A stretch of 34,850 nucleotides of DNA, taken from the NCBI RefSeq assembly GCF_003385235.1, contig NZ_PQIA01000100.1, positions 1-34,850 of the forward strand. The letters are read 5' to 3'. Position 1 is the first letter of the stretch. Each line of letters begins with the position of its first letter. The position numbers and the translations under genes were made by a program. This DNA comes from Amycolatopsis circi (GTDB lineage Bacteria > Actinomycetota > Actinomycetes > Mycobacteriales > Pseudonocardiaceae). Below, piece by piece: positions 6,938 to 14,262 of this stretch. Below the pieces are notes generated by a model. The model did no database searches. It saw only the letters and a list, made by a program, of their open reading frames with translations, and had not been told where the DNA came from.

Positions 6938-8525
6938 CCGACGGCCCCAGCAGCCGTTCCCGGTGATGCTCCTCGTGCAGGTCGCGCCGCCGCGCGTGCA
7001 GCAACTGCGCCAACGTCACCTTGCCGAGCACCCGTGAAGGATCATGCCGGTCGACCACCAACGCCTGCGTCGTATGGCCGAGCGCCAGTTCGTTCGCGAC
7101 GTCGCGCAAAGTGTCGTCCGCGTACACGATGACATCCGCCGACATCCGCACATCCGGTTGGTGCGTCATCACTTCATGCACGAAGAACGTCTCAAGTGGA
7201 TCAGTCGTGTACTCGCGAGTGAGGTGCAGACGTCGGCGCGCAATCTTCTCCGTGAGCACAGAACGCTTGAGCAGCAACACCGAAAGCGCGTACGCGGAGA
7301 ACGACGCGACGACGAGCGGCAGCAGGTAGCTCCACGCGTGAGTCAGCTCCAAAGTGAACACAATCCCGGTGAACGGCGACCGCATCACGCCGCCGACCAC
7401 CGCGGCCAGCCCGCACGTCGCCCAGAATCCCGGCGCGACCTGCGGCAGCAAACCGCCTTCCGCGGCACCCAGCGCGGCACCGATCATGAACACCGGCGCC
7501 AGCACGCCGCCAGAGGTCCCGGATCCCAGTGACAGCGCCCAGATCAGCGTCTTCACGACCAGGATTCCGACGATCAGCGACGCGGTCGCGTGCCCGGTGA
7601 GCAACGCGTCGATCACGTCGTAGCCGACGCCGAGCGCGTGCGGTTCGATCAAGCCGCCGATGCCGATCACCAGGCCGCCGATCGCGGGCCACCACATCCA
7701 ATGCACCGGCAGCCGCGCGAAAAGATCTTCGGCGAAGTAGACGAGCGCGGTCGCGCCGATCGCCAGCAACCCGCCGGTGAGTCCGGGCACGAGGGCGAGA
7801 CCGTCGGCGGCCGGGCCGGGGTTGGTTCCGGTGAACGGGACCCCGAAAACCGGTCCGGTGCCGAGCAGGAAGCCGCGGCACACCGTCGCGACCGACACCG
7901 CGGCGGCGACCGGAACGAGACTGCGCGGCCGCCATTCGAAGAGCAACAGCTCCACGGCCAGCAGGACGGACGCGAGCGGCGCGTTGAACGTCGCCGCCAT
8001 CCCGCCCGCGGCACCGGCGACGAGCAGCGTCTTGCGTTCGTCCGCGGACAGTTTCAGCAGCTGCGCGAGGATCGAACCGACCGCGCCGCCGGTCATGATG
8101 ATCGGTCCCTCGGCGCCGAACGGACCGCCGGTGCCGATGCTGACCGCCGCCGAAACCGGCTTCAGCACCGCGACGCGCGGGGCCACCCGGCTGCCGCCGG
8201 TGAGGATCGCTTCGATCGCCTCCGGCATGCCGTGGCCGCGGATCTTCTCCGAGCCGTAGCGCGCCATCAGGCCGATCACGAGCCCGCCGACGACCGGCGC
8301 GAGCAGCACGAGCCACCACGGGTGGTGCTGCGCGCCCGGCGCGACGAGATCCGTGGCGACGCGTTGGTAGAAGACCAGGTTGGTGATCAAGCCGATGAGC
8401 TTGAGCAACGCGAACGCCGCCACCGCCGCCGCGCCGCCGACCGGCAGCGCGATCGCGGTGATCAGGAGCATTCGCGGATTGACTGCGAAGTCGCCGAGGT
8501 GCGCGGCCCGCGCCGGGATCTTCAC
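6927..8525 (-). CDS. CLC-family chloride channel / H+-Cl- antiporter with C-terminal CBS region
   Basis: A 532-residue membrane protein with the CLC fold. The first selectivity-filter region is SIGTGGPFGAEGP, keeping the gating Glu but with Ala where many have Arg (GREGP). AGAAGGMAATFNAPL and GSGTSGGVLAPVFMIGAALG follow, then VVGGVMRSPFTGIVF. A cytosolic CBS-type segment (VHEVMTHQPDV to LLHARRRDL) ends the protein. It should exchange or conduct chloride or other halides across the cytoplasmic membrane. The GTG start at 8525 overlaps the MarR stop in a GTGA, so the two are translationally coupled, and the MarR protein probably controls it. Confidence 0.92.
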   Translation of the reverse strand: MKIPARAAHLGDFAVNPRMLLITAIALPVGGAAAVAAFALLKLIGLITNLVFYQRVATDLVAPGAQHHPWWLVLLAPVVGGLVIGLMARYGSEKIRGHGMPEAIEAILTGGSRVAPRVAVLKPVSAAVSIGTGGPFGAEGPIIMTGGAVGSILAQLLKLSADERKTLLVAGAAGGMAATFNAPLASVLLAVELLLFEWRPRSLVPVAAAVSVATVCRGFLLGTGPVFGVPFTGTNPGPAADGLALVPGLTGGLLAIGATALVYFAEDLFARLPVHWMWWPAIGGLVIGIGGLIEPHALGVGYDVIDALLTGHATASLIVGILVVKTLIWALSLGSGTSGGVLAPVFMIGAALGAAEGGLLPQVAPGFWATCGLAAVVGGVMRSPFTGIVFTLELTHAWSYLLPLVVASFSAYALSVLLLKRSVLTEKIARRRLHLTREYTTDPLETFFVHEVMTHQPDVRMSADVIVYADDTLRDVANELALGHTTQALVVDRHDPSRVLGKVTLAQLLHARRRDLHEEHHRERLLGPSVSA

Positions 8526-8986
8526 AGCCGGCCCGGTCCGGCCGTGGGCACACCCGGTGCCGATTCCGCCGCCGCGACCAGGTCGCGGACCGCCGTCGAA
8601 ACCGCCTGGTTCCGCGCGGCCGGCACTTCCGCCAGCAGCTCGGACAGCGCGCGGTGCCGTCGATCCACCACGCCCGCGACGACCTCGCGTCCGGCGGCGG
8701 TGACCTCGATCGTCACGACCGTGCGGCGGTGCTCGTCCTCGCCGCGCACGACGTACCCGTGCGCCTCGAGCTTGTCAGCCAGCCGCGTGACCGAGGAAGC
8801 GTTGACACCCATCGCCTCGGCGAGCCGTGAACACGGCACGCGTCCGAGGCTGTCGAGCACCACGAGCAATCGCACCTGAGGGAAGGTGACGCCGCGCGGG
8901 GCAGCGTGCGCGCTGTCCCAGGCCACGGCCACGAGCACGCGAGTCAGCTGCTCGAGATCGGCCACGTCGTCCGCCAAAGCTTGCAT
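8522..8986 (-). CDS. MarR-family regulator of the CLC gene
   Basis: A 154-residue winged-helix protein. The MarR core is FPQVRLLVVLDSLGRVPCSRLAEAMGVNASSVTRLADKLEAHGYVVR, with the wing EDEHRRTVVTIEVTAAG. I chose ATG 8986 because upstream in-frame residues would come from operator DNA. There is no ribosome site, and two palindromic sites overlap the start, so autoregulation is likely. It is the first gene of a two-gene operon with the CLC transporter (4-base overlap). The ligand is unknown; stress ions or weak acids would fit the partner, which is an inference. Confidence 0.9.
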   Translation of the reverse strand: MQALADDVADLEQLTRVLVAVAWDSAHAAPRGVTFPQVRLLVVLDSLGRVPCSRLAEAMGVNASSVTRLADKLEAHGYVVRGEDEHRRTVVTIEVTAAGREVVAGVVDRRHRALSELLAEVPAARNQAVSTAVRDLVAAAESAPGVPTAGPGRL

Positions 8987-9009
8987 AGTGCAAAAGTTGC
9001 TATAGGCAA
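8981..9009. promoter_or_regulatory. paired MarR operator TTGC-N5-GCAA x2
   Basis: Two adjacent quasi-palindromes, TTGCATAGTGCAA (8981-8993) and TTGCTATAGGCAA (8997-9009), are separated by three bases. Together they form a 29-bp imperfect dyad. They cover the start codon of the marR gene and its upstream side, the usual place for MarR autorepression. Binding by this MarR is an inference from position and symmetry. Confidence 0.7.
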
Positions 9010-9036
9010 GGCCCCGGGTCAAGGGTGGGCTCGGTC

Positions 9037-9065
9037 ACGGGCGACTTCCCCGGGCCGCCCGTTTT
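9037..9065 (+). terminator. terminator-like hairpin upstream of the retron locus
   Basis: ACGGGCG (9037-9043) and CGCCCGT (9056-9062) form a perfect 7-bp stem followed by TTTT on the plus strand. No plus-strand gene ends just upstream, so it could insulate the RNA locus from read-through or be incidental. Confidence 0.4.
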
Positions 9066-9080
9066 GTCGGTGATCTTGGC

Positions 9081-9086
9081 TAGGGT
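9081..9086 (+). promoter_or_regulatory. candidate -10 box of the retron RNA
   Basis: TAGGGT fits the TAnnnT -10 pattern and ends 6 bases before G9093, the first base of the a1 repeat. Transcription would therefore start at, or within a base or two of, the first paired base. No clear -35 is seen. Confidence 0.4.
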
Positions 9087-9092
9087 GGGGTT

Positions 9093-9247
9093 GAGCGACG
9101 CGGAGGTGAGCTGGTGGAGGACCACCCACTCCGGGGCAACCCCGGGGAGCAGCACGACACGTACCCACAGCGCCCCGCGCAGCGGCGGCACGCTCCGCGT
9201 GCAAGACAGCGCGGATGAACGGAGAACGAGTCGCCTCCGCGTCGCTC
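9093..9247 (+). ncRNA. candidate retron msr-msd RNA
   Basis: The RNA is bounded by an inverted repeat: a1 GAGCGACGCGGAGGTGA (9093-9109) pairs with 9231-9247 over 17 bp with one G-U, and 14 outer pairs are perfect. Right after a1 comes AGC (9109-9111), matching the branch-point context of retron RNAs, so G9110 is the candidate priming guanosine. Two msr-like hairpins follow: GGTGG-AGGA-CCACC (9113-9126) and a CTCCGGGG/CCCCGGGG stem with loop CAA (9129-9147). An msd-like fold has CCGCGC (9175-9180) pairing with GCGCGG (9209-9214) around the hairpin GCACGC-TCC-GCGTGC (9188-9202). It lies immediately upstream of a retron-type RT gene. The fold is inferred by eye. Confidence 0.75.
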
Positions 9248-9256
9248 CTCGAACCG

Positions 9257-10267
9257 ATGCCGGTGTGGCGCTGGCCGGTCGCCCGGTGGACGACGTTCGA
9301 CGAATGCGCCGCGGCCCTCGACCTCACTCCCGGCGAACTGTCCTGGTTCGCCGACGAACGCGGCTGGCACCGGCGCTCCCGGCCGGTGCTGCGGCATTAC
9401 AGCTACCGCTGGATCCCGACGGCCACCGGCGGTGCCCGGCTGATCGAACGGCCCAAGCCCCGGCTGGCCGAGGTGCAACGCCGGGTCCGCAGGCACGTGC
9501 TCGACGCGCTGCCGGTCCACGAGGCCGCGCACGGTTTCCGCCGCGGCCGCTCGATCCACACCTGCGCCCGCCCGCACGCCGGACAAGACCTGGTGGTGCG
9601 GCTGGATCTGGCCGGCTTCTTCCCGACGGTCTCCGCGTCCCGGGTGCGCTCGCTGCTCGATCTGGCCGGATACCCACCGGCCGTCGCCGCCGCCGTCGCC
9701 GGAATCCTCACCACCCGCACTCCGGTCGACGTCCTGCGTTCCGCGCCCGCGCGCTCGAGGATGCTGAGCCACCTCGCCGGCACGCACCTCCCGCAAGGCG
9801 CGCCGTCGTCGCCCTCAGTAGCAAACGCGGTCACCAACCGCTTGGACCGGCGGATCTCCGGCCTCGCCGCCGTGCTGGGCGCGAACTACACCCGCTACGC
9901 CGACGATCTCGCCTTCTCCGGCGACGCGGGCCTGCCGCTGCACCGGTTGCTGCCGGGCGTCCGGCGGATCGTGACCGACGAGGGCTTCCGCCTGCGCGAC
10001 GACAAGACGTCAGTGAAACCGGCCTACCGGCAGCAACGCGTCGCGGGCTTGGTGGTGAACGCCGCGCCAGCGGTCGCTCGCTCCGAGTACGACGAGCTGC
10101 GGGCGGTGCTGCACAACTGCGTCCGGACCGGCCCCGCGCCGCAGAACCGCGCCGGGCACCCGGATTTCCGTGCGCACCTGCTGGGCCGGATCGCGTGGAT
10201 CAGCGCCACGAACGAAACCCGCGGCGCGAAATTGCGCGGCCTGTTCAGCCGGATCGACTGGCCGTGA
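9257..10267 (+). CDS. retron-type reverse transcriptase
   Basis: A 336-residue RT that would copy part of the adjoining RNA into multicopy single-stranded DNA. The N-terminal segment (TFDECAAALDLTPGELSWFA, about 13-32; LRHYSYRWIP, 45-54) is typical of retron RTs of actinobacteria and myxobacteria. Motifs are AHGFRRGRSI (91-100), catalytic Asp117 in VVRLDLAGFF, LPQGAPSSPSVAN (178-190) and YTRYADDLAFSG with the YADD box at 214-217. The retron NAxxH motif is present as TCARPH (102-107) and the VTG motif as VAG (262-264), both altered. I prefer ATG 9257 because the a2 repeat ends at 9247. An in-frame ATG at 9215 would place a2 inside the gene. No maturase or endonuclease domain is seen, which argues against a group II intron. 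Confidence 0.9.
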   Translation: MPVWRWPVARWTTFDECAAALDLTPGELSWFADERGWHRRSRPVLRHYSYRWIPTATGGARLIERPKPRLAEVQRRVRRHVLDALPVHEAAHGFRRGRSIHTCARPHAGQDLVVRLDLAGFFPTVSASRVRSLLDLAGYPPAVAAAVAGILTTRTPVDVLRSAPARSRMLSHLAGTHLPQGAPSSPSVANAVTNRLDRRISGLAAVLGANYTRYADDLAFSGDAGLPLHRLLPGVRRIVTDEGFRLRDDKTSVKPAYRQQRVAGLVVNAAPAVARSEYDELRAVLHNCVRTGPAPQNRAGHPDFRAHLLGRIAWISATNETRGAKLRGLFSRIDWP

Positions 10268-10274
10268 ACGCGGT

Positions 10275-10730
10275 TCAGACCGATAACAGGCTGAGATTCC
10301 GCTCCATCTCGGCCCACCATCCGGCCGCCGGAACATCGCGCGGCTGAATCAACGAGGCTTTGACCAGAATGTCGGGCCGGTTTTCTCGCCAAGCGTAGGA
10401 AAAAAGCTCGTCATAATGCACGCGCGGAAGCCACCCCTGTTCCCGGCCCGCTTCCAATCGCATGAGCTGCCGGGCAAGATCCACGCTGCTTCGTTCACAA
10501 CTGCGAAACGCGCTCGAAAATCGTTGCACGGCGACGGCGTCGCCCCGCCGAAATGCCTGGCAGGCAAGGAAAAGCGCCGTCACGGCCAGTACGTCCGACC
10601 GGTGCACCCCGCCCTCCGCCGCCAGATGTTCCGCCAGCTGAAAACTGCGCTTCCGCCGTCCCCGGCGCACCATTTCCGCCAGCGCTCGCTGCTGGCGAGT
10701 GAGGTATTCGTCTTCCCGCAGGTACTGCAC
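10275..10730 (-). CDS. unrecognised helical protein converging on the RT gene
   Basis: A 151-residue, mostly alpha-helical, charged soluble protein (LTRQQRALAEMVRRGRRKRSF, SDVLAVTALFLACQAFRRGD, VHYDELFSYAWRENRPDILVK). The GTG at 10730 has a strong GGGGAGG site with 7-9 base spacing, so it is very likely expressed. No signal peptide or membrane helix and no family I recognise. Its stop lies 7 bases from the RT stop on the opposite strand. Convergent orientation makes a shared operon with the retron impossible. A functional link is only a possibility. Confidence 0.75.
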   Translation of the reverse strand: MQYLREDEYLTRQQRALAEMVRRGRRKRSFQLAEHLAAEGGVHRSDVLAVTALFLACQAFRRGDAVAVQRFSSAFRSCERSSVDLARQLMRLEAGREQGWLPRVHYDELFSYAWRENRPDILVKASLIQPRDVPAAGWWAEMERNLSLLSV

Positions 10731-11440
10731 AGCGTTTCCTCCCCTGCGCCCGGTCCCGACCCAGGCCGCTTCCCGGTACAGGATGCTCCACCAGAGTGAC
10801 AGATACGTCGTCGGCACTCAGCCGTTCGGAGCAAAATATCACCCAGGGGCATCGACAGTACCCGACCGTGCAAGCCCGGGAATTCTTGTGGCATTTCGGG
10901 AATCGGGAGTCTCGACGGGGTTCGCGGGGCTTTGTGGCGCGGAGCGATTTCCGCATTGGTTTCGCGGCTTGGGTTGGGTTGCCGACGCGGGCGGGGTAAG
11001 TCGCTGCGGAATCCGCATCAGAGGTCGACTGACCCATGTGGACAGCGCACGGCTCGCGACGGGCGACGGTCGCGAATCGCTTTCATGGCAAGGGCTTGTA
11101 CCGCCCAAACGGAGCAGGCCTCCGGGCGGGGTGCGCTTCGGTTGCCTCTGGCGAGGCCGTTTCTCAGCTTGGTTTCTGGTGGCGATTTCACCCGTTCGGC
11201 CCAATCGGGGGCACGGGGCCGAGGGAGGCGAGTTGCTCTGAGGTGGCTGCCGCTTCCGCTCGCGACCGCGTACGCTCCTGCGCGATTCGGCCGACAGTGG
11301 GATCGGCGTTGCGGGAATGGAATCTGAACGCGGGAAGATCAGGCGCCACAGAGCCGACTGGACACGGCAGCTACGGCCGGAGCGTCGCGGGGAAGGAATC
11401 GGACCGCGAGAGAGCTACGCACCGCAGAGCTGGTTGGACA

Positions 11441-11515
11441 CGGCCACCGGCGGTGCGGCCACCGGCGGTGCGGCCACCGGCGGTGCGGCCACCGGCGGTG
11501 CGGCCACCGGCGGTC
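11441..11515. repeat. 15-bp tandem repeat, 5 copies
   Basis: Five head-to-tail copies of CGGCCACCGGCGGTG; the first four are identical and the last changes its final base. Near-identity indicates recent slippage expansion and a likely length-variable locus. Confidence 0.95.
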
Positions 11516-11596
11516 CGGCGGTCCGGCGATGCGGCGGTCCGGCGATGCGGCGATGCGGCGATGCGGCGATGCGGCGATGCGGCGATGCGGCGATGA
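11509..11596. repeat. 8-bp tandem repeat, 11 units
   Basis: Eleven 8-bp units. They begin as GGCGGTCC and switch to GGCGATGC, with six identical GGCGATGC copies in a row (11541-11588) before a final GGCGATGA. Because 8 is not a multiple of 3, each change in copy number would shift any reading frame, which argues against coding. Confidence 0.95.
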
Positions 11597-11899
11597 AACC
11601 CGACCACGAGAAGGCCAGACACCGCAGAGTCACCTGGACACAACCAACTCCGGCCGGAGCGCCGCGCGGCCGCCCCGCCGGGTTTCCCCGGTCAACCAGA
11701 GCCGAAACCACTCACCCCACACCAAACAGCCCGGCCGCCAACACAGCCGAGCCGTCCAGCTCGTTACCGCTCAGCCGCGACCAGCCCGGCCCTCCCCAGG
11801 GTCAGACTGGCGCGAAGCTGGCAAAACCCGCGGCCGGTCCGCACCCCGGTCGCGGCGTGTTCTTCCCCCGGACAACACCTCGGCGGAACCGAAAGCGCC

Positions 11900-12094
11900 T
11901 CAGGCGACCTCGGTCCGGCTGCCGCCTGGAGCGTGCAGCCCCAGCATGTCCAGCAGCAGGGCGCATTCCTGCGCGTCCTTGGAACGGGACGCGACGGCCA
12001 GCGCCGCCTTGCGACGACGTTCCTCCTGCCGGGCCGCGTCCGTGTCGTCCACGAGGTCCGGCGCCGGGTGCAATCCGGTGGTCAGGTCTCGCAT
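11900..12094 (-). CDS. small conserved protein of unknown function
   Basis: A 64-residue acidic-then-basic protein, with RQEERRRKAALAVASRSKDA followed by QECALLLDMLGLHAP. Its pattern (basic helix, Asp-Ala, short Cys-containing helix LLxMLGL) resembles short proteins common in Amycolatopsis relatives, as I recall them. ATG 12094 has a strong GGGGAGGAG site. It has no membrane helix. Function unknown. Divergent from the Mce gene, with 270 bases between them. Confidence 0.7.
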   Translation of the reverse strand: MRDLTTGLHPAPDLVDDTDAARQEERRRKAALAVASRSKDAQECALLLDMLGLHAPGGSRTEVA

Positions 12095-12364
12095 GGTGGC
12101 TCCTCCCCGATCGGCGTCGGCGCGGGTTTTCCGCGCTCGCTGCACACCCCTTCAACGGCCGAGCCGCACCGGATGTTCCGATGACTCCGGTCACGTCGGC
12201 CTGCCAGGCCAGAATGGCACACGACGGGAGCGGCCGGTGCGGTACCGGAAAAGGGGGCGTGCGCAGGGCGGGAGCGGCCATCGTCCTAAGTGGACACAAG
12301 ACAAAAGCGCCCATTCGGGTGGCATGGCTGGCCTCACCCGGCTGGGCGAGCCACTATCCACGCT

Positions 12365-13345
12365 GTGTCTCCCGACCGGCGCCCCGTGCGCACCGCTCTC
12401 GTCGGGATGACTGTGCTCGTCCTCGGCGTCCTGACCGCAGTGCGAGCACCGGATCTGCCGATCATCGGCGACGGCACCGCGTACGCCGCCGAGTTCAGCG
12501 AAGCCGCGGGGCTCGCGACCGGCAACGACGTGCGGATCGCCGGGGTGAAAATCGGCCGGGTGGCTGAGGTTTCCCTCGACGGCGCGTCCGTCCGGGTGTC
12601 TTTCCGGGTGTCGGGGGCGTGGCTCGGCGACCGGACATCGGCCGCGATCCGGATCAAAACGTTGCTCGGCCAGAAATATCTCGCGCTCGACCCGGCCGGA
12701 TCCGGGTCACTCGATCCGGATACGCCGATCCCGCGCGACCGGACCGCTGTTCCGTATGACGTGCTGCCCGCGTTCCGGCAGCTGGCCACGACCATCGACG
12801 CCATCGACACCGACCAGTTGTCGCGCAGCTTCCACGCTATTTCCGAGACCTTCGCGCACACACCGGCCGCCGTGCGCGGCACGCTGACCGGGCTGTCGCG
12901 GCTGTCGGACTCCCTTTCCGCCCGTGATGCGAAACTGGCTCACCTTTTGGCCCAAGCACGCACGGTTTCCACCACTCTCGCCGACCGCGACGCCCAGTTG
13001 ACCCGGCTTCTCACCGACGGCAACCAGCTGCTGGACGAAGTGGGCAAGCGCGAGTCGGCCATTCAGGCGCTGCTCGCCGGAGCCCGTCAGTTAGGCGTCG
13101 AGGTGTCCGGGCTCGTCGCCGACAACGACCGCGAACTCGGCCCGGTGCTGACTCAGCTCGACCGGCTGACCGCGATGCTCGAACGAAACCGCGCGGCACT
13201 CGGTGAAGGAATCCTGAAAATGGCCCCGCTCGTCCGATTCGCCGCGAATCTCACCGGAAACGGCCGGTGGATCGACGGTTACCTGTGCGGCCTGATCCTT
13301 CCCGCGATCGGACCGCTCAACGAAAACGGCTGTTTCACTCCATAA
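12365..13345 (+). CDS. orphan Mce-family protein (MlaD-like)
   Basis: A 326-residue membrane-anchored protein. An N-terminal helix (TALVGMTVLVLGVLTAV) is followed by the MCE domain (AAEFSEAAGLATGNDVRIAG, VKIGRVAEVSLDG, ...TLLGQKYLALDP) and a long helical C-terminal half (about 140-290) that ends GLILPAIGPLNENGCFTP. Mce proteins form hexameric channels that move lipids or sterols through the cell envelope with YrbE permeases and an MceG ATPase. The usual six-gene mce cluster and yrbE genes are absent here. The GTG at 12365 is preceded by CACTAT 7 bases upstream, consistent with a leaderless start. Its stop overlaps the convergent methyltransferase gene by 11 bases. Confidence 0.88.
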   Translation: MSPDRRPVRTALVGMTVLVLGVLTAVRAPDLPIIGDGTAYAAEFSEAAGLATGNDVRIAGVKIGRVAEVSLDGASVRVSFRVSGAWLGDRTSAAIRIKTLLGQKYLALDPAGSGSLDPDTPIPRDRTAVPYDVLPAFRQLATTIDAIDTDQLSRSFHAISETFAHTPAAVRGTLTGLSRLSDSLSARDAKLAHLLAQARTVSTTLADRDAQLTRLLTDGNQLLDEVGKRESAIQALLAGARQLGVEVSGLVADNDRELGPVLTQLDRLTAMLERNRAALGEGILKMAPLVRFAANLTGNGRWIDGYLCGLILPAIGPLNENGCFTP

Positions 13346-14216
13346 GCCCCGGACCGCCGGTGATCCGCACGGTGACCTGGTTGTCGTTGTACGTGTAGGC
13401 CTCGTAAACGAACTCGACCCCGGTCTTCTCGACATGCTCGGTCCACGCCCGGTACTCGTGCCGCTTCCAGCCCGGGAAGTTGAAGAACTCGTCGAACTGC
13501 ACGATGCTGCCGACCCGCAGCCGCGGGCCGACGTTGTCCAGCACCGTCTTCGCGGAGCTGTAGAGGTCGCCGTCGATGTGCAGGAAGTCGACCGGTTCGG
13601 AGTGCTTCTCCAGGAATCCGGGAAGAGTGTCGGAGAACAGGCCGACGACCAGTTCCGCTCCCGGAACGTCGGGCAGGTCGTCGCGGGCGAAGGCGCCGGC
13701 GGGCATGCCGTTGAGCCACGCCTCGGGCAGGCCGTCGAACGAATCGAAGCCGTACACCTCGGTCGCCTCGCGCGCGGCCGTGATGGTGCGCAGGCTGTTG
13801 CCGGTCGCGACGCCGAACTCCAGCGCCATCCCGCCGGTGGGAGCGAGGGAAAGCGCGTACTCCAGCGTCTCCTTCGGGCTGCCGAAATGCTGTGCCCCGA
13901 TCAGGCTTTCGCGAGCGAAGACGTTGCTCTCCAACGCCGCGTCCTGATCGCCGGCGTACACGATGTCGCGACGGCTGCGGATCTCGAATTCGACCACGCG
14001 GTCCAGCAGCCGATCCCCCTGCCGGACCACCTCGGACCGCAGTTCCTCCCGCGTCCGCTCCAGTTCCGCGCGCAGTTGCGCGAACTGGTCGGCGAGTTGG
14101 TCGGCGAGCGGATCGTGCAGCCGGGCCGCGGCCCGGCGCAGCACCAGGCCGGCCTTCCGGCGCAGCGCAGGGCCCAAAGTCCTTGTCGTCAGCCGATCTT
14201 GGCTTTCCTGGTTCAT
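13335..14216 (-). CDS. class I SAM-dependent methyltransferase, TylF/MycF-like
   Basis: A 293-residue protein. An N-terminal coiled-coil-prone helix (about 25-75, LADQLADQFAQLRAELERTREEL) precedes a Rossmann methyltransferase domain: GGMALEFGVATGNSLRTI (SAM loop), VYGFDSFDGLPEAW, VDFLHIDGDLYSS and GSIVQFDEFFNFPGWK. The Asp-rich motifs match the metal-dependent sugar/macrocin O-methyltransferase family. The target is unknown. The leaderless ATG at 14216 follows TATCGT by 6 bases. The coiled coil may mediate oligomerisation. Confidence 0.87.
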   Translation of the reverse strand: MNQESQDRLTTRTLGPALRRKAGLVLRRAAARLHDPLADQLADQFAQLRAELERTREELRSEVVRQGDRLLDRVVEFEIRSRRDIVYAGDQDAALESNVFARESLIGAQHFGSPKETLEYALSLAPTGGMALEFGVATGNSLRTITAAREATEVYGFDSFDGLPEAWLNGMPAGAFARDDLPDVPGAELVVGLFSDTLPGFLEKHSEPVDFLHIDGDLYSSAKTVLDNVGPRLRVGSIVQFDEFFNFPGWKRHEYRAWTEHVEKTGVEFVYEAYTYNDNQVTVRITGGPGLME

Positions 14217-14262
14217 CCCGGGACGATAGCGGACAACCGGACACCGCCCCGCGCGGCCCGGT

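Larger units (their letters stand above)
11339..11666. repeat. compound repeat block
   Basis: Three diverged longer units share CAGAG, a variable spacer, TGGACAC and often CTCCGGCCGGAGCG-like ends (near 11343, 11419 and 11619). The middle unit is expanded by two simple repeats, a 15-bp and an 8-bp one, annotated separately. No spacers of constant length, so not CRISPR. Confidence 0.6.
10731..11899. other. 1.2-kb stretch without a convincing gene
   Basis: The G+C is slightly lower and codon-position bias is poor in all frames. Long open frames exist but lack ribosome sites and are full of Trp/Gly/Arg or simple repeats. The first part should contain the promoter of the gene at 10730. From 11339 it is a compound repeat, and from about 11667 to 11899 I see nothing. 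Confidence 0.55.

Noticed and set aside
7590..8879. Long plus-strand open frame opposite the CLC and MarR genes
   Set aside because: Arg/Asp/His-rich shadow of two well-supported genes on the other strand, without a ribosome site.
9037..9065. Hairpin as part of the retron RNA
   Set aside because: It lies before the -10 box and outside the a1/a2 repeat; better read as a separate terminator-like element.
9215..9256. Upstream start for the RT
   Set aside because: It would put the a2 repeat inside the coding region, and the added residues do not look like the family. It cannot be excluded because no clear ribosome site supports 9257 either.
10699..11327. Plus-strand open frames in the gap after the unknown gene
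   Set aside because: Weak composition, no ribosome site, and overlap with the promoter side of the gene at 10730.
11441..11596. Possible CRISPR array
   Set aside because: The units abut with no unique spacers and no Cas genes are nearby; these are simple tandem repeats.
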